From: an uncultured bacterium
Lineage (GTDB): Bacteria > Patescibacteriota > Saccharimonadia > Saccharimonadales > Saccharimonadaceae
Reading direction: 5' to 3'
Length of the DNA: 64,000 bases
NCBI GenBank assembly: GCA_938017895.1
Contig: CALIJI010000011.1
Location: 1 to 64,000, forward strand
Shown: positions 35,970 through 43,528 of the stretch, piece after piece
How the letters are laid out: each line of letters begins with the position of its first letter
Numbering within the stretch: position 1 is the stretch's first letter
Notes under the pieces: generated by a model
Database searches by the model: none
What the model saw: the letters and a program-made list of their open reading frames with translations, nothing else
Told to the model about the DNA's origin: nothing
Translations under genes and position numbers: made by a program

Positions 35970-36449
35970 CTAGCCTCGGGCAAAGTGAGCAAATGCTCGG
36001 TTGGCTTCTGCCATCTTGTGCGTATCTTCTTTCTTTTTAAAAGCTGCACCGGTTTCGTTGTAGGCATCAACAATCTCAAGTGCTAGGCGTTGACTATAAG
36101 GCATTCCGCTGCGGGCACGAGCCGATTGTACCAACCAGCTAAACGCATAGTGAAGTTGGCGATGTCCTTGAACTGGGAACGGAATCTGATAGTTAGCTCC
36201 ACCAACACGTCGTGATTTAACTTCGAATGATGGGGAAACATTCTTCAAAGCCTGCTCGAAAATTTCAAGTGGGTTTTCACTATCGAGTTTTTTAGCAGCA
36301 GTTTCGAGTGCTTTATAAACAGCTCGTTCAGCAACTAATTTTTTACCGTCAAGCATAGACTTGTTGATGAGTCGTTGAACTAAGATTGACTGATATTTTC
36401 GGTCTGGTTTTAGTTCTCGTTGTAATTTTCTAGTAACTTTTCGCGGCAT
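35970..36449 (-). CDS. rpsG: 30S ribosomal protein S7
   Basis: Nucleates assembly of the 30S head by binding 16S rRNA helices near the P/E sites. 159 aa, normal length. Motifs: MPRKVTRKLQRELKPDRKYQS, LVQRLINKSMLDGKK, VKSRRVGGANYQIPFPV and AEANRAFAHFARG. It lies 2 nt after rpsL. fusA and tuf, usual followers, are absent here. Confidence 0.99.
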   Translation of the reverse strand: MPRKVTRKLQRELKPDRKYQSILVQRLINKSMLDGKKLVAERAVYKALETAAKKLDSENPLEIFEQALKNVSPSFEVKSRRVGGANYQIPFPVQGHRQLHYAFSWLVQSARARSGMPYSQRLALEIVDAYNETGAAFKKKEDTHKMAEANRAFAHFARG

Positions 36450-36451
36450 CT

Positions 36452-36862
36452 TTATTTCTCCTTCTTCGCACCGTATTTTGAACGGCCTTGTTTACGATCT
36501 GCAACACCTTGAAGGTCAAGCGCACCACGAACGATATGATATCGCACACCTGGAAGGTCGGGCACACGTCCACCGCGAACCAAAACTACGGCGTGTTCCT
36601 GAAGGTTGTGGCCTTCACCACCAATATAAGCCCAAACTTCGTGGCCATTTGTCAAGCGAACACGAGCAACTTTTCGAAGAGCTGAGTTAGGCTTTTTAGG
36701 TGTTTTTGTTGTAACTTTAACACAAACTCCACGTTTTAGCGGTGCATTTTGTGCATAATATTTAGTTTTTAGTGCATTATGAATTCGACCAAGTGCTGGC
36801 GATTTTGATTTTTTCGCAGCAGTTTTTCGAGGTTTTCGCACTAATTGATTGATAGTTGGCAT
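36452..36862 (-). CDS. rpsL: 30S ribosomal protein S12
   Basis: Decoding-centre protein, 136 aa. [18 protein letters not shown] and [16 protein letters not shown] are canonical. In the second conserved loop, [11 protein letters not shown] has Pro where almost all bacteria have Lys (E. coli K87/K88, a streptomycin-resistance site); the Asp that is methylthiolated by RimO is kept. Codons confirm the Pro (CGT GTG CCC GAC). The ATG is chosen over a TTG one codon upstream; Shine-Dalgarno is GGGAGA. Confidence 0.99.
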   Translation of the reverse strand: MPTINQLVRKPRKTAAKKSKSPALGRIHNALKTKYYAQNAPLKRGVCVKVTTKTPKKPNSALRKVARVRLTNGHEVWAYIGGEGHNLQEHAVVLVRGGRVPDLPGVRYHIVRGALDLQGVADRKQGRSKYGAKKEK

Positions 36863-36935
36863 CAATTCTCCCTTAAATTATTTTAATATTTTCACTTTTT
36901 CAAAAGTTGATAAAGTTTTCAAAAAAGCGCCTCAT

Positions 36936-37050
36936 ATTTTTCGAAACAGCATTTTCGAAAAATGTCTTTACCTTTTCGCCTGAAGTTTTTTCACACACGA
37001 ATCACTTCATCAAAAAGAGGAAACTCACCATCAATTTTACCAAAATTATA
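36936..37050 (-). promoter_or_regulatory. rpsL leader: promoter elements and 11-bp hairpin
   Basis: Candidate -10 boxes TATAAT (37045-37050) and TGGTAAAAT (hexamer 37034-37039) give a leader of roughly 165-175 nt. It contains a perfect 11-bp hairpin ATTTTTCGAAA-TTTCGAAAAAT with 6-nt loop (36936-36963). Confidence 0.5.
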
Positions 37051-37131
37051 CATAAAAATCAAGCCATAAAACAAAAAATAATCAAAGAAAACTTTGCTTT
37101 TTGCACAAAAATATGCTAAAGTAAAAACAAC

Positions 37132-37632
37132 ATGAATCTAAAAGAGACTAAAATCGAAACTCCTCTTGGCGATATGCTAGCAGTTGCACATGATGATGCT
37201 CTTGTTTTATTACAGTTTTTTGATAATGAAAATATCGAAAAAGATCTTGAACAAATTGAAGAATTTTTTGAAACACAAATAGAAGAAGGTGAAAATTTGC
37301 CGTTAAAACAAGCGCGTGCCGAACTTGAAGACTATTTCAAACACCCCTTTGCTAGTTTCAAAACCCCAATTGAGTTTATTGGTACAGATTTTCAAAAAGA
37401 AGTTTGGAGCGCAATCCAAACCATTTCAGCAGGTCAGACAATGAGCTATTCTGAGATTGCCGAAAAAATCAATAACCCGAATGCTGTACGGGCCGTCGGG
37501 AATGCACTTAACGCTAATAAAATCTCAATTATCGTGCCTTGCCATCGAGTCCTTACTAAGGATTTAGATTTTGGCGGCTACAACAGTGGCCAAAATCGTA
37601 AGAGCTGGCTACTCCAACATGAAGGAATTTAA
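37132..37632 (+). CDS. ogt: Methylated-DNA-protein-cysteine S-methyltransferase
   Basis: Suicide repair protein that removes O6-alkylguanine. 166 aa; the C-terminal domain has the active-site IVPCHRVL with the acceptor Cys, preceded by the helix-turn-helix arginine finger region (NPNAVRAVGNALNAN) and followed by GGYNSGQNRKSWLLQHE. The N-terminal domain has no Ada-type zinc site, so this is the Ogt/MGMT form. TGCTAAAGT lies 9 nt before the ATG and there is no Shine-Dalgarno. Confidence 0.96.
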   Translation: MNLKETKIETPLGDMLAVAHDDALVLLQFFDNENIEKDLEQIEEFFETQIEEGENLPLKQARAELEDYFKHPFASFKTPIEFIGTDFQKEVWSAIQTISAGQTMSYSEIAEKINNPNAVRAVGNALNANKISIIVPCHRVLTKDLDFGGYNSGQNRKSWLLQHEGI

Positions 37633-37660
37633 AAAACGCTCAAGCTGAGCGTTTTAAAAT
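37631..37660. terminator. Bidirectional terminator between ogt and the GalU-like gene
   Basis: AAAACGCTC / GAGCGTTTT stem with A run on one side and T run on the other; serves both convergent genes. Confidence 0.85.
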
Positions 37661-37664
37661 TTCT

Positions 37665-38612
37665 TTAGCGAGATTCAAAATATTCAATGATTCGCTTTAA
37701 ATCATTGATATACTTCTTGCCATCTTTTCCCGACATCATCATCGCCGGAACGGCTAGCGAGTAATCGTAGCAATTGCCGGTGTCAATATACCAGCCATTG
37801 ATACGCACGGCATAGAATTTCATACCGTGATCCATCGCCCTCTGCACAGGGATTTGATACATCAATTCCCCTTTGCCATCAAATTCATTCGCATATTCGT
37901 TCATAAATTCGAGGACAGAGTTTTCGAAAATAGCCCCACGAACACTCGCAAGTTCGCTTTTGGCTTTTTCGAATCCTGGCTTTTCGTCGATCCTCTCGAC
38001 TTCAAGAACTAGATTTTCTGAACTATCCTTCGGACGATAAATAATTGAGCCAACGATGATTGCATATTTATCATATTCATTATCGCTTTGAACCTGTTTA
38101 ACGGGCAGAATGCTTCCACCGTAATTTTCATAAGCATCAAAAATTTGCTCAAACTCATTTCTGGTTGTTGCGAAATTATCATCCGGGAAAAAGTAACCAA
38201 AATCACTTTTCCCGATAAATTGGATAGTTTCAGGCGTGCTGATTGGTGCCTCATTCCCGTAGAACGGGCAATTCTGCAAGATAAATTTTGCTGGAGTTAA
38301 GAAGCTAACCCGCTCAACTTTATCCGCAAAATCTTTTTTACCTTTAGCACAAAGATCTTCAATTATTTTTTGCTTTCTTTCGAAAAGCTCCTTAATTGAA
38401 GTTTTATCTTTAGAAACCACAATCACAATATTCTGTGGATCAATTCCAGCCTGAACCAGCTTTTCAACCAGAATTACAATTGAGTTTTGTAAATATCCCT
38501 CAAAAGGCAGAGGAATTAACTCTTTTGCAAACCCAATCGTTGCTGGATATCCACGCGTTCCGTTTCCAGCTGCGGGGATAATGATTTTTAAGTTTTTTCT
38601 ATGTCTTAGCAT
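37665..38612 (-). CDS. GalU-like sugar-phosphate nucleotidyltransferase
   Basis: 315 aa. IIPAAGNGTRGYPATIGFAK is the N-terminal nucleotide-binding signature, with KELIPL after it; FGYFFPDDNF holds the metal-binding Asp, VERIDEKPG the sugar-binding motif, and WYIDTGNCYDY the C-terminal catalytic site. Closest in pattern to UTP-glucose-1-phosphate uridylyltransferase, which makes UDP-glucose for glycans; dTDP-type specificity is not excluded. The start is ATG MLRHRKN with AGGAGG 8 nt upstream; the longer reading frame runs into the leader hairpin and is rejected. Confidence 0.85.
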   Translation of the reverse strand: MLRHRKNLKIIIPAAGNGTRGYPATIGFAKELIPLPFEGYLQNSIVILVEKLVQAGIDPQNIVIVVSKDKTSIKELFERKQKIIEDLCAKGKKDFADKVERVSFLTPAKFILQNCPFYGNEAPISTPETIQFIGKSDFGYFFPDDNFATTRNEFEQIFDAYENYGGSILPVKQVQSDNEYDKYAIIVGSIIYRPKDSSENLVLEVERIDEKPGFEKAKSELASVRGAIFENSVLEFMNEYANEFDGKGELMYQIPVQRAMDHGMKFYAVRINGWYIDTGNCYDYSLAVPAMMMSGKDGKKYINDLKRIIEYFESR

Positions 38613-38637
38613 TTTTAATGCCTCCTTTTTATAAAGT

Positions 38638-38675
38638 ACCTCAGTTGCCCACCGAGGTCTGATACTTGAAGCATA
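38638..38675 (-). promoter_or_regulatory. Promoter and leader hairpin of the GalU-like gene
   Basis: -10-like TATGCT (38670-38675) and a predicted start near 38663, followed within ~5 nt by a hairpin ACCTC / GAGGT (38638-38658), then AAGGAGG. Confidence 0.4.
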
Positions 38676-38679
38676 ACAC

Positions 38680-38713
38680 AAAAAGAACTAGCAGTCAATT
38701 ATACTAGTTCTTA
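38680..38713 (-). terminator. Terminator of nusA
   Basis: Perfect AAGAACTAG / CTAGTTCTT stem followed by TTTTTG on the minus strand. Confidence 0.85.
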
Positions 38714-38733
38714 ATGTATTTACCTAAAAGTTA

Positions 38734-39930
38734 TTATTGCCCTTCACCGCCGTATTTTTCAGCATCAGGCTCATCACCATCAAAGTTCTGAATCACTTCA
38801 CTCTCATCAGCTGAATTAAGCGCATCGAATAATCCATCCTCAACATTACCGCGTTGCTTTGGTTCTTCAACCTTAGCAAGCTCAATATCTAACTCAAAAC
38901 CAGTCAGCTGAGAAGCTAAGCGAACATTCTGACCACCACGTCCAATCGCAATAGACTGCTGGTCTTCAGAAACAAGTACTTTCGCACGAGGTTTTTTAAC
39001 AGAATCCGTTTCTTCAATCTGAACTTCAATAACTTCAGCTGGACTTAAAGCTTCGCGAATAAACTCGCTAGGATTTTCGCTCCAAGTAACAATGTCAATT
39101 TTTTCGCGCTCACCAATTTCATTCATCACTGATTGAACACGAACACCTCGCCCACCAACAAAAGTTCCAACTGGATCGACACCAGGAATCATTGAGCGAA
39201 CCGCCATTTTAGTACGGCGACCAGCTTCACGCGCAACTGCTACAATCTCAACCATCCCGGTTTCGAGCTCGGGAACCTCCTGCTGAAACAAAACTTCAAC
39301 AAACTTACCATCAGCTCGAGAAAGGATCAATTCAGGTGCTCGACCTTCTTTTTCGATTTCTTTAATCAAAACTTTAACGCGTTGACCAACACTGAAATAT
39401 TCACCATGGATTTGCTCTCGCATTGGCATAATACCTGTAGCTTTTCCTAGGTCAATTCGCACAAATCGCTGATCAACTTTCGCCACACTGCCACTAACTA
39501 TTGTGCCAATTTTATCTTCGTACTCCTCTAGAACAACTTCTCGCTCAGCCTCACGAAGTCGTTGCAAAATAACCTGCTTAGCAGTTTGCGCAGCTACTCG
39601 CCCAAAGCTCTCAACTGGGAATTTTTCTTCAACAATTTCACCCAAGCCGATCTCCGGATTATCTTTGCGAGCATCTTCAAGCGAAATTTCAGTCAAAGGA
39701 TCGTAAGCCTCTTCACTATCAACCACTTCATACTGAACGAACACTTCCGCCTCGCCAGTATTAAGATCAAGCTCAGCCCGCACATTCTGTCCACGCTCTC
39801 CATTTTCGCGACGCCAAGCCGCAGCTATCGCCATCTCAATAACTGAGATAACTTTCTCTTCAGGAATATTCTTCTCTTCTGCGATTGTACGTGCAGCAAG
39901 GAGCATTTGTTTGATATTTAAATCTTCCAT
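38734..39930 (-). CDS. nusA: Transcription termination/antitermination factor NusA
   Basis: 398 aa. N-terminal RNAP-binding domain (1-~125), S1 domain (DKIGTIVSGSVAKVDQRFVRIDLG), then KH1 and KH2 (VGTFVGGRGVRVQSVMNEI, IAIGRGGQNVRLASQLTG). The short acidic tail (EVIQNFDGDEPDAE) replaces the C-terminal repeats of proteobacterial NusA. The usual partners rimP and infB are not adjacent. Shine-Dalgarno AAAGG; a GGCC/GGUC hairpin lies in the leader. Confidence 0.97.
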   Translation of the reverse strand: MEDLNIKQMLLAARTIAEEKNIPEEKVISVIEMAIAAAWRRENGERGQNVRAELDLNTGEAEVFVQYEVVDSEEAYDPLTEISLEDARKDNPEIGLGEIVEEKFPVESFGRVAAQTAKQVILQRLREAEREVVLEEYEDKIGTIVSGSVAKVDQRFVRIDLGKATGIMPMREQIHGEYFSVGQRVKVLIKEIEKEGRAPELILSRADGKFVEVLFQQEVPELETGMVEIVAVAREAGRRTKMAVRSMIPGVDPVGTFVGGRGVRVQSVMNEIGEREKIDIVTWSENPSEFIREALSPAEVIEVQIEETDSVKKPRAKVLVSEDQQSIAIGRGGQNVRLASQLTGFELDIELAKVEEPKQRGNVEDGLFDALNSADESEVIQNFDGDEPDAEKYGGEGQ

Positions 39931-40029
39931 TTTAACCTTTCGTTTAATAATTCTATTACTAAAAACGCCGACCCACCGGCCGACTTACATTCTAATTCTA
40001 GCCTATCCAAAAACAAAAGTCAAGTGAAT

Positions 40030-40074
40030 AGAAAATAAAAGTCATCTCGGAACAATTCGAAATGACTTTTATTG
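40030..40074 (-). terminator. Terminator of rnj
   Basis: AAAAGTCAT / ATGACTTTT stem with an internal TTCGA-containing hairpin and a T-rich end. Confidence 0.75.
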
Positions 40075-40086
40075 AAGTATTAAATT

Positions 40087-42165
40087 TTAGACTTTATTCA
40101 CAACCGGAATTACTATCGGCGTATGACCAGTACTATCAAAGAGTAAGTGCGAAACATCATCCTTTATTTCCTGCTTCAGATCAGCTAGCTCAATTTGGCG
40201 TTCCACTTCGCGATCGGTCTTAGTTCGCAGATAGTGGCGAATTTTCCCAATAAGCTCCTCACTGTCTTTCAAATAGATAAATCCGCGACTAATAACATCT
40301 GGCGTTTTAAGCAGTCGCCCAGTCTTTTTGCTGATAGTTAGAACAATTATGAAAATCCCCTCTGTCGAAATATGAAGACGGTCTTTTACCACCGCATCAT
40401 GAACTGTGTGGCCAGTGTTGTCGTATAGAATTGAACCAACCTGAATTCGACCGGATTTGCGAATCTGCTTATCTTTAGTAAGCTCGATAATATCACCCGA
40501 GTCCGCAACTAGAATATTCTCTCGCTTTAAGCCAAGCACCTTCTGTGCCATTTCAGCGTTATGTTCCAGCATATAGAATTCACCGTGAACAGGTAAATAA
40601 TTAAGCGGATTCAGAGCAGTAACTAATCGAACATGATCATCATAATAGGCATGACCCGAAAGATGAAGTGGCCCAATGCCGTGATAATGACCTTTACCGT
40701 GCTGTACAACACCAGCCCCTTCACGAATCAAACCATCAACAGTCGAAGCTACTCGTGGCTCGTTTCCTGGGATTGGACTAGATGAAAATACCACAACATC
40801 ACTCGATTTGATCTTAACAAATCTGTGTGCGCCGGTAGCCATGCGATTAAGCACTGCGTTTAATTCACCCTGCGAACCTGTACATACGATCGTCACTTTA
40901 CCATCATCCATTTTGACGATATCTTCCATTTTAACAATCACGTCTTTAGGTACTTTAATCTGACGGCTACGAAGAGCAACTTCAATCGCGTTAATCATTG
41001 AAAATCCAGCAAATGCAACTTTGCGGTCGTGCTTAGCGGCTTCATTCAAAATTAACTGTAAACGATAAATCTGGCTCGAAAAACAAGAAATAATCAAACG
41101 AGCATGTGGATATTTATCCATAACATCACCAACGCTCTCACCAATCGAGTATTCGCTATGCGGATGAGTTCCTGGCACATCAATGTTGGTCGATTCATTC
41201 ATAAGTAAATCAATGCCTTCTTTTTGAGCGACTTCAACCAACCGAGGCATATCAAATTGCTTATCGACTGGGTCATTCTCGAATCGCCAGTCCCCCATAT
41301 GAACAATATTACCATTCGGCGTACGGATAATCATAGCTACACATCCAGGGATCGAGTGAAGCACGTGAACAAACTCCAACGTCATATGATCAGAGATTCT
41401 AATAATTTCATGTTGATGCGGATCAACCGGCTGATAATTTGGCGAAACTTTTACGACCGCCTCTTCCATCTGGCGTTTAATCATACCAATTGTAAATTCA
41501 GTCGCATAAATTGGAATATTATTGCCAAATTCAGGCAAAAGCTGGCGTACCGACCCAATATGATCAAGATGAGCATGCGTAAATGCCACCGCTTTAACTT
41601 TATGTATGTTATCCTTTAAATATGTAATGTCTGGAGTCATAAAATTGACGCCAGGGTAATCTTCATTAGGGAAAATAGATCCCATATCAATCACAAGGAT
41701 CTCGTCTTTATATTCAATCGCGAACATATTTTTACCAATCCCAAATTCACCGAGCCCACCCAATGGAATAATTTTTACACTGTCATTCGATGGACGAAGT
41801 TTTTTAAGCGTTGACGTCGTGAGCTGTTCGCCATTAAAACCATTAAAAAGCGACTTGTTTACTGGGATATTTATAATATGCTGACTGGCTCGAAGGTTAA
41901 TATCGTTCGAAATCATTCGCTGAGCGCGAACCACAGCACCGCGGCGAGTGGTTGTTGGCAAGTTGACCTTTTTGATGTCATTTTTTTGCGAATGAGTCTG
42001 CTTAGCTTTTGAGACGAATTTATCTTTGCGCTGATTTTTTAGTGTATTTTCAGATTCCTTTTGTTTATTACTCACAACGTATTTTTCGCGATTTTTCGCT
42101 AGATCCTGCGCCTTTTTTTGTAAATTCGCACGCTTACGAGCCTGCTTTTCATTAAAATTAGTCAT
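40087..42165 (-). CDS. rnj: Ribonuclease J
   Basis: Metallo-beta-lactamase/beta-CASP RNase, 5'-3' exonuclease and endonuclease for mRNA decay and rRNA maturation in bacteria lacking RNase E. 692 aa; an N-terminal ~130-residue basic extension (KQARKRANLQKKAQDLAKNR) precedes the catalytic domain. Zn site THAHLDHIGS (HxHxDH), later HMGDWRF and the C-terminal VHGEFYMLEHNAEMAQ. The start is ATG MTNFNEKQ with AGGAG 6 nt upstream. A GTTCGAAA/TTTCGAAC hairpin lies in the leader. Its 5'-end-dependent activity makes the 5'-hairpin leaders of this window of interest. Confidence 0.96.
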   Translation of the reverse strand: MTNFNEKQARKRANLQKKAQDLAKNREKYVVSNKQKESENTLKNQRKDKFVSKAKQTHSQKNDIKKVNLPTTTRRGAVVRAQRMISNDINLRASQHIINIPVNKSLFNGFNGEQLTTSTLKKLRPSNDSVKIIPLGGLGEFGIGKNMFAIEYKDEILVIDMGSIFPNEDYPGVNFMTPDITYLKDNIHKVKAVAFTHAHLDHIGSVRQLLPEFGNNIPIYATEFTIGMIKRQMEEAVVKVSPNYQPVDPHQHEIIRISDHMTLEFVHVLHSIPGCVAMIIRTPNGNIVHMGDWRFENDPVDKQFDMPRLVEVAQKEGIDLLMNESTNIDVPGTHPHSEYSIGESVGDVMDKYPHARLIISCFSSQIYRLQLILNEAAKHDRKVAFAGFSMINAIEVALRSRQIKVPKDVIVKMEDIVKMDDGKVTIVCTGSQGELNAVLNRMATGAHRFVKIKSSDVVVFSSSPIPGNEPRVASTVDGLIREGAGVVQHGKGHYHGIGPLHLSGHAYYDDHVRLVTALNPLNYLPVHGEFYMLEHNAEMAQKVLGLKRENILVADSGDIIELTKDKQIRKSGRIQVGSILYDNTGHTVHDAVVKDRLHISTEGIFIIVLTISKKTGRLLKTPDVISRGFIYLKDSEELIGKIRHYLRTKTDREVERQIELADLKQEIKDDVSHLLFDSTGHTPIVIPVVNKV

Positions 42166-42185
42166 TTTTCTCCTTGAATTTAAAC

Positions 42186-42249
42186 GTTCGAAATAATGCA
42201 ATTAAGTTAAGCTAGTTTCGAACAAGTAGTTTTTAGTATTACTATTTTA
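42186..42249 (-). promoter_or_regulatory. rnj promoter and leader hairpin
   Basis: TGTTAAAAT (hexamer 42244-42249) starts a ~72-nt leader with a perfect 8-bp stem GTTCGAAA (42216-42223 RC) / TTTCGAAC (42186-42193 RC) enclosing a 22-nt loop. RNase J genes are often self-regulated through their leaders; here that is only a suggestion. Confidence 0.45.
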
Positions 42250-42371
42250 ACAAATCGAAAATGCTTAGTCAAGCTATATCCAAATAAAAATTAGTCCCCA
42301 GCCAAACCTACAGCTATTTTATTAATACGCTTTAAATTGATGAAACTATGAAAATTTGTTAAACTAAATAC

Positions 42372-43508
42372 ATGGAAAATGATTTCGACTCAGTCAATTT
42401 TAGTAGTGATATTTTTAATGATTTTACCCGCAATACACACAAAGTTCAAGCCCGAAGTAGTAAACGTAAAATTCCTGTCGTGATGATTTCCGGCTTTCTT
42501 GGTGCAGGCAAGACAACCCTACTAAACAATATCTTACGAGATTGTCCAGATATGAAAATTGGCGCGATCGTAAACGATTTCGGCAAAATCAACATAGACA
42601 ATCGGCTAGTTTCAGGAACCTTCAACGAAAATCAAATTGATCTCAGTAATGGTTGTATCTGTTGTATGGTTGGAGATAACGGACTTCGTGGACCGCTTGA
42701 TCAGCTAGCAAACGAAAACTCGAAGTTGGATGCGATCCTAGTTGAAGCAAGCGGCGTAGCTGAGCCTTATGATCTGATGAATGTTTTACGATACGCTAAT
42801 AATAATTTTACCTTTTTTGGCGGAAATATCTACCTGGTTGATGCAGCTAATTTTGATTTAGCTAAACAACAATTTCCAACTCACCTAAAAAAATGTTTTC
42901 AGTCTAGCGACATTATCCTAATCAATAAAACAGACCTAGTCCCTGACGAAAAAACCGCAGAAATTCGTAATGAAATTAGAGATTTAAACAGCCGTGCGCT
43001 AATTATTGAAAGCTATAACTCTAGAATCGATCCGCGTATTCTTTTTGAAAATCTATCACCGCAAGATAAAACCAAGCAAGAAATGATTTTCGAAGTATCA
43101 AGCAAAGACCCAAAAAAAGATAACATCGCTCGTCATTCACCACATCATCATGACCATATTCACGACAAATTTCAATCAATTGCTTTCGAAAGCAGCAAAC
43201 CACTCGAGCCACAAAAGTTTATTAATTTTCTTGACAATTTACCGCAAAATCTATTCCGCATGAAGGGTTTTTGCTACTTTGGGATGAAAGGCTACGAACA
43301 AAAATACATACTTCAAATCGTCGGCAAAACTATCGATATCAAAGCTGAAAACTGGCACGAAGGAGAATCACCTAAGACCGAACTAGTTTTAATCGGCTCA
43401 GAAATGGATTCATCAAAAATCAACAAAGCACTAAATCAACTCGTCGATGAAACCCCCGAGGAAATTACACCAGAAAATATGATGAACTTTGAGCGATTTA
43501 TGCTTTAG
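42372..43508 (+). CDS. CobW/COG0523-family P-loop GTPase (metal chaperone type)
   Basis: 378 aa. Walker A GFLGAGKTTLLNNIL, the metal-binding CICC of NGCICCMVGDNGL, VEASGVAEP and base-recognition NKTD. A His-rich stretch HSPHHHDHIHDK lies before the C-terminal CobW_C domain (RMKGFCYFG). COG0523 proteins hand zinc, cobalt or nickel to client enzymes using GTP. Candidate clients here are the neighbouring M1 aminopeptidase (convergent) and other zinc enzymes; this is inference. Leaderless start: TGTTAAACT 6 nt before ATG. Confidence 0.93.
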   Translation: MENDFDSVNFSSDIFNDFTRNTHKVQARSSKRKIPVVMISGFLGAGKTTLLNNILRDCPDMKIGAIVNDFGKINIDNRLVSGTFNENQIDLSNGCICCMVGDNGLRGPLDQLANENSKLDAILVEASGVAEPYDLMNVLRYANNNFTFFGGNIYLVDAANFDLAKQQFPTHLKKCFQSSDIILINKTDLVPDEKTAEIRNEIRDLNSRALIIESYNSRIDPRILFENLSPQDKTKQEMIFEVSSKDPKKDNIARHSPHHHDHIHDKFQSIAFESSKPLEPQKFINFLDNLPQNLFRMKGFCYFGMKGYEQKYILQIVGKTIDIKAENWHEGESPKTELVLIGSEMDSSKINKALNQLVDETPEEITPENMMNFERFML

Positions 43509-43528
43509 CGAGTTATCATAAGATTCAA

